Shown here: piece after piece, positions 4,792 to 10,326 of the stretch
Position numbering within the stretch: position 1 is the stretch's first letter
How the letters are laid out: each line of letters opens with the position of its first letter
From: Candidatus Coatesiibacteriota bacterium
Lineage (GTDB): Bacteria; RBG-13-66-14
Assembly: GCA_014728185.1 (NCBI GenBank)
Contig: WJMB01000141.1
Location: forward strand, 1-10,326
Length of the DNA: 10,326 nucleotides
Direction of reading: 5' to 3'
Program-made: the position numbers and the translations under genes
The notes under the pieces: generated by a model
Databases searched by the model: none
What the model saw: the letters and a program-made list of their open reading frames with translations, nothing else
Told to the model about the DNA's origin: nothing

Positions 4792-5295
4792 ATGAGCTTG
4801 AAGAGTTTTTCGGCCGATGAGGTCTTCGAGATGGCCGAGCGGATCGAGCGCAACGGCGCCCGTTTCTACCGCCGGGCTGCCGAGAACTTTCTCGAAGAAG
4901 ACTTGAAGCGCCTGCTTCTCGACCTGGCCGTCATGGAGGACGAGCACGAGGCGACCTTCAAGGAGCTGCGCGGCAACCTGACCGGCGGCGACGCCGCCCC
5001 GACGGTCTTCGATCCAGACAACCAGGCCGTGCTTTACCTGCAGGCCCTGGCCGATGGCTACGTCTTCGACACCGCCGAGGACCCCGCCGAGAGCCTGACC
5101 GGCCAGGAGTCCGCCGAGGCGGTGCTGCGCACCGCTCTCGGTCTGGAGCGCGACTCCATCGCCTTCTATGTTGGCATTCAGCAGGCCATGCCGCCCAAGT
5201 GGGGGCGAGACAAGATAGACTGGATCATCAGCGAGGAGTTCGGCCACGTCAGTCTGCTCTCCGACCGGCTGCGCCGGGTTCTGGAGGCCAAGTAG
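4792..5295 (+). CDS. Ferritin-like (rubrerythrin family) diiron protein
   Basis: This 167-residue protein has the rubrerythrin-type four-helix pattern: a helix-1 Glu in AERIERNGARFYRRAA, E49-x2-H52 (MEDEH), a helix-3 Glu (E119 in LGLERDSIAFY) and E149-x2-H152 (SEEFGH). All diiron ligands are thus represented in two half repeats. It has no rubredoxin domain and no cysteines. It differs from the rubrerythrin-like protein at 2490 by a longer linker between halves (about residues 63-105), so it is a diverged paralogue rather than a recent duplicate. GAGGTGA (4781-4787) precedes the ATG. The next gene starts 15 nt after its stop, so the two are almost certainly co-translated. An inferred role is electron transfer or peroxide reduction in partnership with the ODP protein. 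Confidence 0.85.
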   Translation: MSLKSFSADEVFEMAERIERNGARFYRRAAENFLEEDLKRLLLDLAVMEDEHEATFKELRGNLTGGDAAPTVFDPDNQAVLYLQALADGYVFDTAEDPAESLTGQESAEAVLRTALGLERDSIAFYVGIQQAMPPKWGRDKIDWIISEEFGHVSLLSDRLRRVLEAK

Positions 5296-5298
5296 GTC

Positions 5299-5305
5299 AA
5301 GGAGG
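5299..5305 (+). promoter_or_regulatory. Ribosome binding site deciding a TTG start
   Basis: AAGGAGG precedes two adjacent TTG codons (5308 and 5311). The spacing is 5 nt to 5311 but only 2 nt to 5308, so TTG 5311 is the better start; the difference is one residue. Confidence 0.7.
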
Positions 5306-5310
5306 ATTTG

Positions 5311-6393
5311 TTGAGTAAAGACACCGGTATCGAGATCGCCCCGGGGATCTTCTGGGTCAGCCGGCGCGAGAATTCACTGCTGGAGCGTAACATCTACCTG
5401 CGCGTCTTCGAGGGCGATGGCCGCAGGATCAACCTGTTGGTGGACCCCGGCGCCCCTCGCGATCGCAAGGTCCTCGACGAGAACCTGAGCGAGATCATCG
5501 GCGGGATGAGCCGGCTCAACGTCGCCTTCGCCAACCATCAGGACCCCGATGTGGCCTTCAACCTGGGCTTCCTCCAGCAGCTCAACCCCGAGCTCTTCGT
5601 GCTGACCAGTGAGGACACCTGGCGACTGCTACAGTTCTACGGCCTCAAGGACGACTACTACCGCTCTACGGAGTCCTTCCCCGGCGGCCGGGCGCGGATG
5701 AAGACCGGTCAGGAGCTGCAGTTCGTCCCCTCGCCCTACTGCCACTTCCGCGGCGCGGTGATGCTCTACGACAAGGAGTCGCGGGTGCTCTTCACCGGCG
5801 ACCTCTTCGGCGGGCTCTCCTTCATCCCCGACCTCCAGGCCGATGAGCGGCACTGGGAGGGCGTCAAGACCTTTCACCAGATCTACATGCCCACCCGGGA
5901 GTCCATCGCCCTGGCCCTCGACAACATCCGCAAGCTGGATCCGCCTCCGAAGATGCTGGCCCCCCAGCACGGCAGCCTGATCACCGGCGAGTGGATCGAG
6001 TTCTACATGGAGAAGCTGGGCCGACTGCCCGTGGGGCTCAACCTGCTGCTGGACAGCCGGACCAAGGAGAACTACCTGGCCGCGGTCAACGCCGTCTTCC
6101 TCGAACTCAACCGCAGCCTGGGTCCCGAGGAGTTCGCCCGGGCAGTCAAGCACCTGCGCAACGACGGCAGCTTCACCAACATCATCCAGTTCGGCCCCAG
6201 CGGTGTCGTCGACATCAAGACCGACCTCAACACCGGACTGGAGCTGCTGACCACGGAGCTCTTCGACCACCTGCCGGGCAAGAAGGACATGGTGCGCCGG
6301 GTGATGACCCGGGTGCTGCTGGCCCGGGAGATCCCCCTGCCCGAACGCTTGCGGCACGAGGCCACCGCCCGCGAGGGCCTCTTCGAGATGTAA
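5311..6393 (+). CDS. Flavodiiron-type oxygen-binding protein (ODP-like, metallo-beta-lactamase fold) with extra C-terminal domain
   Basis: This 360-residue protein starts with TTG. Residues 1-225 are a metallo-beta-lactamase fold of the flavodiiron/ODP type. The iron ligands are H76, D78 and D80 (NHQDPDVAF, the H-x-[ED]-x-D motif), H145 (SPYCHFRG), D164 (LFTGDLFGG) and H220 (LAPQHGS). The complete ligand set argues for a working diiron centre that binds or reduces O2 or NO. The flavodoxin domain of classical flavodiiron proteins is absent. Residues about 226-360 instead form an extension I do not recognise, probably alpha-helical at its start and containing FTNIIQFGPSGVVDIKTDLN. Without FMN, electrons must arrive from a partner, and the adjacent ferritin-like protein is the obvious candidate. 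Alternatives: an oxygen sensor, as ODPs are in some chemotaxis systems, or an O2 scavenger. Confidence 0.9.
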   Translation: MSKDTGIEIAPGIFWVSRRENSLLERNIYLRVFEGDGRRINLLVDPGAPRDRKVLDENLSEIIGGMSRLNVAFANHQDPDVAFNLGFLQQLNPELFVLTSEDTWRLLQFYGLKDDYYRSTESFPGGRARMKTGQELQFVPSPYCHFRGAVMLYDKESRVLFTGDLFGGLSFIPDLQADERHWEGVKTFHQIYMPTRESIALALDNIRKLDPPPKMLAPQHGSLITGEWIEFYMEKLGRLPVGLNLLLDSRTKENYLAAVNAVFLELNRSLGPEEFARAVKHLRNDGSFTNIIQFGPSGVVDIKTDLNTGLELLTTELFDHLPGKKDMVRRVMTRVLLAREIPLPERLRHEATAREGLFEM

Positions 6394-6420
6394 ACCGCCG
6401 CGCCGGAGTCCGCTCAACGA

Positions 6421-6434
6421 CCCCGACGCCGGGG
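6421..6434 (+). terminator. Small GC hairpin after ODP gene
   Basis: CCCCG-ACGC-CGGGG forms a 5-bp stem, 28 nt beyond the ODP stop codon. There is no T-run, so it is at best a weak terminator or a 3' end stabiliser. Confidence 0.3.
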
Positions 6435-6525
6435 ATTATCACCGTCGTTACCACACTCCGGGCCGAGTCAATCGCCGGCTCGGGTATCGCATTGCTCAGC
6501 CGGATGGAACGCACCGGACGTCCCG

Positions 6526-7506
6526 ATGGAACAGCGCCCCCAGCATCCCCCCGCCTTCATCGACCGCCGCCTCTATAGCCTGGGCGCCCCGCGGCGCCTC
6601 TTCGACGAGGCGGCGCGTTTCTTTCGCGGGCGCTTCAACCTCCGTGGGCTGCACAGCGGCGAGCTGCTCGACCGCTGGATGTACGCGGAGCGGAATCCCA
6701 CCGGCGATCTCTGGTCCCTGGCCGTCGCCGACGAAGGGCCCGTGGGCTTCGCCCTGGGTCGGGGGCTGGAGGTCGGAGCCGAGGTCTCGTTGCTCTACCT
6801 GAGCGGTCGTCACAACGACGCCGCCAACGCCCGGGAACTGCTCGAGGTGCTGGGACGGGGACGGGTTTACCTGCTGGCCGCCGAGAGCTGCCTGAGCCCG
6901 CCGCCGGGAGACCTCTTCGACGTCCTGACCGCCGCCGGTTGGCGGCGCCATCCCCGCCTGGAGTATCGCTACGACCTCGCCGCGGGACCGCCCCGGCCGG
7001 ACTCGACTCGGGTAACAATCGACGGCTACCGCATCCGTAGGATGACCCCGACAGATTTCGACGCCGCGGCACTGCTCCAGGCCACCTGCTACCTGGGGGG
7101 CGAGGAGTCGCGCATCCAGCCGCGCCTGGCCGATCCCCGCGGCTCGCGCGCTCTGCTGGATGAAGTCCTCGCCGGGCGTTATGGAGAATTGCTGCGCCGG
7201 GGCTGCCTGGTCCTCGAGGCCGCTGACGGCGCCCTCGAGGGCTTTTTGCTTTCCACCCGGCTGGACCTCCAGCAGCGGGGCGAGTGGGCCGTAGTGCTCT
7301 CCCTGGGAATCAGTCCGGCGCGACGGGGGCGCGGCTTGGCCCGGGAGCTCCTGCGGCGGGCCCTGGGAGTCTATTTCAACCTGGATATGGCGGGAGCCCT
7401 GCTCGAGACCGGCACAGTCAACCAGAGCGCGCGCTCTCTCTACCGCGGACTGGGCTTCAGGCTTGTCAACCAGAGCGCCGTCTATCGAAAACGAACCGAA
7501 GGTTGA
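6526..7506 (+). CDS. GNAT-family N-acetyltransferase, probably two GNAT domains
   Basis: This 326-residue protein has a clear acetyl-CoA-binding GNAT domain in its C-terminal half (about 165-326). Motif A is LSLGISPARRGRGLARELL (from about 257), with the R-R-G-R-G-L pyrophosphate loop. Motif B follows as ETGTVNQSARSLYRGLGF (from about 294). The N-terminal half (about 1-155) has the length and alternating pattern of a second, degenerate GNAT fold, as in double-GNAT enzymes such as mycothiol synthase, but no intact acetyl-CoA loop. The substrate cannot be predicted. No Shine-Dalgarno is visible before the ATG, so the start is the least certain part. It follows the ODP gene after 132 nt and ends at a clear terminator. 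Confidence 0.85.
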   Translation: MEQRPQHPPAFIDRRLYSLGAPRRLFDEAARFFRGRFNLRGLHSGELLDRWMYAERNPTGDLWSLAVADEGPVGFALGRGLEVGAEVSLLYLSGRHNDAANARELLEVLGRGRVYLLAAESCLSPPPGDLFDVLTAAGWRRHPRLEYRYDLAAGPPRPDSTRVTIDGYRIRRMTPTDFDAAALLQATCYLGGEESRIQPRLADPRGSRALLDEVLAGRYGELLRRGCLVLEAADGALEGFLLSTRLDLQQRGEWAVVLSLGISPARRGRGLARELLRRALGVYFNLDMAGALLETGTVNQSARSLYRGLGFRLVNQSAVYRKRTEG

Positions 7507-7513
7507 ACACCGC

Positions 7514-7537
7514 CCCGGCTTGACGCCGGGCATTTTT
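7514..7537 (+). terminator. Rho-independent terminator after GNAT gene
   Basis: CCCGGC (7514-7519) and GCCGGG (7525-7530) form a 6-bp stem with a TTGAC loop, followed by CA and TTTTT (7533-7537). It lies 8 nt past the GNAT stop codon. Its loop and 3' arm overlap the -35 element of the next promoter. Confidence 0.8.
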
Positions 7538-7548
7538 GCGCCTATATT
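7520..7548 (+). promoter_or_regulatory. Sigma-70-type promoter of the beta-propeller gene, overlapping a terminator
   Basis: TTGACG (7520-7525) and TATATT (7543-7548) are each 5-of-6 consensus matches at the optimal 17-bp spacing. Predicted transcription starts near 7555, giving a leader of about 90 nt. The leader contains ATTAGCA (7563-7569) and TGCTAAT (7588-7594), a 7-bp inverted repeat with 18 nt between, which could be an operator or an RNA hairpin. Confidence 0.65.
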
Positions 7549-7645
7549 CAAGTAGCAACCTTATTAGCAATCACCAAGATGCGGCAATGCTAATGCCCCC
7601 GGGCGGTATTGTTTCTTTCGCCAGCATCACCTCATGGAGGTCCCG

Positions 7646-10015
7646 ATGACCCGACGCGCCCTGCTGAGTATATTCGTCTTGATTCTCGCCGTCGGAGCCC
7701 TGGGCGACGGATTCTGGTACGATAACCTATACCGTCGCAGCTACCAGGACGACGACCTGCGCGCCGTCGACGCCTACAACGATACGATGATCGCCGTGGG
7801 CGACGCCGGCTACATCCTCTACTCCAATAACGGTGGCACAAGTTTCTACGCGGTTACCCGACCCGGCAATGAAACCCTCTATTCGATCAGCCTGGTTACC
7901 GCCAACGAAGGCTACGCCGGCGGCGCCGGGGTGATCTACCACACGACCAGCGGAACCGGATGGTCGGAGGTCAATAAGCCCAGCCAGTTCAACAATGTGC
8001 GCGGAATCGATTTCATCGATTCCCAGGACGGCTGGTGCTGCGGCGGCTCATACATCGCCCGAACCACCGACGGCGCGGGGAGCTGGACCGCCCAGTCCTT
8101 CTCCGGCGGCTACGAGTTCTACGATATCCAGATGCACTCCTCCAGCTACGGCCTGGCCGTGGACACCGGCGGGCGCATCTTCCGCTGGAACGGCTCCTCC
8201 TGGATCCAGGAGGCCGATTATGGTGGCGGCCTGCGTGACGTCTATATCGCCGACGCCGACAACGCCTGGGTCGTTGGCGACACCGGCGGAATCTATGTAA
8301 CCGTCAACGGCGGGCAGGACTGGTCCGGTCAGACCTCCGGCGTGACAACAACTCTCAACGGCGTGGCCGCCTACGACGACTCGACACTCTACGCCGTCGG
8401 CAACGACGGCCTGGGTCTCTACACCACCAACGGCGGGACGACCTGGAACCAGTTGACCGGGCCCTACACCTACAACGACCTCTTCGCCGTCGCTCCTCCC
8501 GGAGGCGCCCAAGAGTTCATAGCCTTCGGCGAGTTGAGTTTCATCACCGGAACCACCAATGGAACGAGCTGGAGCTATGTGCGGGCCTACGGCAATCGCT
8601 TGTCGGGGACGGCCAGCAGCTTCGACGATGACGACGATGTCATCGCCGTGGGTGAGAACGGCATGGTGCTGCGCAGCTACAACTACGGCCTGGGCTGGTT
8701 TTTCGTCAAAGCGCCCACCCCCAACGACCTGCTGGATGTCGACTACCTGGGGAACCTGGATTACGTGGCCTGCGGTCTCAACGGCACGGTCCTGTTGAGT
8801 ACCGACGGGGGCACCACCTGGAGTGACGTCTCCGGCAGTCTGCCCACCCGCGACTTCTACTGCGTCGACGCCCTGGACGCCGACACCTGGTTCGTCTGCG
8901 GAGCCGATCTGTCCATCTACTACACCAACAACGCCGGCGCGAGCTGGACCACGGACAACACCGGCACCCCGGGGCTCAACTTCTTCGGCATCGCTATGCT
9001 CGATGAGAACAACGGCTGGGCCGTGGGCGATGTGGCCGGCGGCTACGCCGTGGTCTACAAGAAGGACAGCGGCACCTGGAGCCGCTTCTCCACCGGTCTT
9101 TCCGGAGCGGGCTCGCCACTGCGCGCCGTCGATGTACTCTCCTCCACCGAAGGCTGGATCTGCGGCGACGACGGATTGGCCTACTACCTCTACTCCGGCG
9201 GCAGCCAGTGGCGCAAGGTCAACGGCCTGGCCTCCCTCGACATCAACGACCTCGACTTCATGAACACCAGTGAGGGCTGGATGGTCTGCGACGAGGGCGT
9301 GATCTACCACTCCACCAACGGGGGGGTTAGCTACTCCACCGACGACAACCGGGCCGACGACGACGATCTGGACCTCTACAGCGTTTTCTTCTTCGACGAC
9401 GGGGTAGATGGCTGGGGTTGGGCCTGCGGCGAGCTCAACGCCCGCCTTGTCTACGGCGACTTCAGCCCCGTCGAGGATCTGACTCTGGACGCCCGCGACT
9501 GCGAGCTGGGCATCGATTTGGCCTGGAGACTGACCGGCGACGAACCGCTCGGCTTCATCCTGGAGCGCGATGACGGTGACGGCTGGACCGCGGTCCACGA
9601 CGAGCCCCTGCCCGGACGCGCCCGGAGCTACCTGGACCTGCTCGAAACCCCCGGCCGCTACAGCTACCGCATCACCACCGTCGAGGCCGACGGTTCCGGC
9701 GAGACCTACGGTCCCATCGAGCTGCGCCACGACGGTGAATCCGCAACCTTCGCCCTCCACGCGGCCTACCCCAGTCCAGCGCGCGGCGGAGCCACGGTCA
9801 GCGTGGACTTCGAGCTGCCCTCGGCCGCCGAGACCACCCTGGCCGTCTACGACCTGGCCGGCCGCCGCGTGGCCCTCCTCCTCGACGAAGCCCTGGCCGC
9901 CGGGCGGCACAGCGTTGCCTGGGACACCTCCCGGACCGCCGACGGCGTCTACCTACTGCGCCTGGAGGCCGGCGCCCAGAGCGCCATCCGCCGCCTGGTC
10001 GTCGAGCGCTGGTAG
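7646..10015 (+). CDS. Exported double beta-propeller (YCF48/BNR-type) protein with FlgD-like C-terminal domain
   Basis: This 789-residue protein has a Sec signal peptide: MTRRALLSIFVLILAVGALG, cleavage near residue 20. I count about 14 degenerate repeats between roughly residues 28 and 605. Each runs hydrophobic core, then GW/AVGD/GxI, then T-NGG-W (examples: NAWVVGDTGGIY, NNGWAVGDVAG, YTTNGGTTW). Fourteen repeats would make two seven-bladed YCF48-like propellers. A fibronectin-III-like region follows (about 606-695). The last 90 residues are a FlgD-like/secretion-tail module: YPSPARGGATVSVDFELP, YDLAGRRVA, then ADGVYLLRLEAG. These tails are typical of surface or type IX-like exported proteins in FCB-group bacteria. 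GGAGGT at 7636-7641 selects ATG 7646 over the in-frame ATG at 7634. Likely surface-attached or secreted, binding or scaffolding; no catalytic motif is seen. Aspartate runs (DDDDD near 8625 and 9355) may bind calcium. Confidence 0.88.
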   Translation: MTRRALLSIFVLILAVGALGDGFWYDNLYRRSYQDDDLRAVDAYNDTMIAVGDAGYILYSNNGGTSFYAVTRPGNETLYSISLVTANEGYAGGAGVIYHTTSGTGWSEVNKPSQFNNVRGIDFIDSQDGWCCGGSYIARTTDGAGSWTAQSFSGGYEFYDIQMHSSSYGLAVDTGGRIFRWNGSSWIQEADYGGGLRDVYIADADNAWVVGDTGGIYVTVNGGQDWSGQTSGVTTTLNGVAAYDDSTLYAVGNDGLGLYTTNGGTTWNQLTGPYTYNDLFAVAPPGGAQEFIAFGELSFITGTTNGTSWSYVRAYGNRLSGTASSFDDDDDVIAVGENGMVLRSYNYGLGWFFVKAPTPNDLLDVDYLGNLDYVACGLNGTVLLSTDGGTTWSDVSGSLPTRDFYCVDALDADTWFVCGADLSIYYTNNAGASWTTDNTGTPGLNFFGIAMLDENNGWAVGDVAGGYAVVYKKDSGTWSRFSTGLSGAGSPLRAVDVLSSTEGWICGDDGLAYYLYSGGSQWRKVNGLASLDINDLDFMNTSEGWMVCDEGVIYHSTNGGVSYSTDDNRADDDDLDLYSVFFFDDGVDGWGWACGELNARLVYGDFSPVEDLTLDARDCELGIDLAWRLTGDEPLGFILERDDGDGWTAVHDEPLPGRARSYLDLLETPGRYSYRITTVEADGSGETYGPIELRHDGESATFALHAAYPSPARGGATVSVDFELPSAAETTLAVYDLAGRRVALLLDEALAAGRHSVAWDTSRTADGVYLLRLEAGAQSAIRRLVVERW

Positions 10016-10089
10016 CTCTAAGAGCGTCAGTCATCGGCGGGCCGGCCGCCCCGGTCTAGCCAGCGCCTCCATAACGACGATAAACGCAC

Positions 10090-10117
10090 ACGACCCTCCG
10101 CAAGGAGGGTCGTTTTT
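10090..10117 (+). terminator. Strong rho-independent terminator after beta-propeller gene
   Basis: ACGACCCTCC (10090-10099) and GGAGGGTCGT (10104-10113) make a perfect 10-bp stem with a stable GCAA tetraloop, followed by TTTT. It lies 75 nt after the stop codon. Confidence 0.92.
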
Positions 10118-10252
10118 GGTAAGTTTCCGCTTGACTGGAGCGGCGACCTCGCGTCGTCGTTCACATCCGGGAGCCCGCCCCGGAGCGGCCCGACCTTTGC
10201 CAAACCCGACCTTCATCCCTCCCGACGCTCTGGATCGCTTCACGGGAAGGCT
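10118..10252. other. Intergenic sequence, no gene seen
   Basis: There is no reading frame with a ribosome binding site on either strand. A GC-rich patch (about 10171-10190) and TTTGCCAAA (10196-10204) lie upstream of the repeat. The reverse complement of the latter, TTTGGCAAA, occurs at 2014-2022 near copy 1 of the repeat, at a different distance from the arm. Confidence 0.4.
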
Positions 10253-10326
10253 TTGGCACGTTTCTTGCAGCGGAGCGGGGGTATGTTTTCTCGAGACGAG
10301 CCGCGGATTCCGCAAGAAACGTGCCA
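10253..10326. repeat. Dispersed inverted-repeat element, copy 2 (cut by window end)
   Basis: TTGGCACGTTTCTTGC (10253-10268) and GCAAGAAACGTGCCA (10312-10326) are inverted arms around a 43-nt spacer, and the window ends within the right arm. The arms are identical to copy 1 at 2030-2113, and the spacer ends match copy 1 read on its minus strand. Each arm again equals a sigma-54 consensus promoter: the left arm is followed by A (complete TTGCW), and the arms face each other. Unlike copy 1, no CCGCGG-type palindrome is present upstream within the window. Confidence 0.85.

Noticed and set aside
8048..9910. 620-codon minus-strand open frame opposite the beta-propeller gene
   Set aside because: A shadow frame created by the repeated GC-rich codons of the plus-strand gene; Gly/Val/Ala-rich with no motif, ribosome binding site or promoter. 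The plus-strand protein has a signal peptide and recognisable domains.

Overview
The window is GC-rich bacterial DNA from what looks like an anaerobic or microaerophilic organism. Two groups of non-heme iron proteins (rubrerythrin-like proteins, desulfoferrodoxin, ferritin, and a flavodiiron-type oxygen-binding protein without a flavin domain) form the classic anaerobe defence against O2, superoxide and peroxide. The last gene encodes a secreted beta-propeller protein ending in a FlgD-like/sorting-type C-terminal domain. Such tails are common in the FCB superphylum and related candidate phyla (e.g. Coatesbacteria, Eisenbacteria, Latescibacteria). That placement is an inference from gene style only; no rRNA is present to confirm it.

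Layout. (1) 1-1447: two tandem paralogous mini c-type cytochromes (the first cut by the window edge), then mutM (formamidopyrimidine-DNA glycosylase). (2) 1448-2489: about 1 kb without a convincing gene. It holds a rho-independent terminator, a symmetrical repeat (20-bp perfect inverted arms flanked by GC-rich palindromes), a strong extended -10 promoter and a leader that can fold into a long stem. (3) 2490-4111: rubrerythrin-type ferritin-like protein, strong terminator, desulfoferrodoxin (2Fe superoxide reductase), ferritin. (4) 4112-4791: 680 bp of lower-GC sequence with possible gene debris on the minus strand, then a promoter region. (5) 4792-6393: a tightly spaced two-gene operon, a second ferritin-like diiron protein plus a flavodiiron-type (ODP) metallo-beta-lactamase-fold protein with an unassigned C-terminal extension. 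(6) 6526-7506: GNAT acetyltransferase, probably a double-GNAT arrangement. (7) 7646-10015: large exported YCF48-type protein with about 14 propeller repeats. (8) 10016-10326: terminator, then a second copy of the inverted-repeat element running off the end of the window.

How the genes may work together: desulfoferrodoxin reduces superoxide to peroxide, rubrerythrin-like proteins reduce peroxide, ferritin sequesters the iron, and the ODP protein probably senses or reduces O2. MutM repairs oxidised guanine, so most of the window fits an oxidative-stress theme.

The most unusual item is the dispersed inverted repeat (copies at 2030-2113 and 10253-10326). Each 16-bp arm is a perfect match to the sigma-54 -24/-12 promoter consensus, the arms face each other, and the spacer is 43-44 bp with conserved ends. 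I could not decide from one window whether it is a convergent sigma-54 regulatory module, an RNA hairpin element or a MITE/REP-like repeat.
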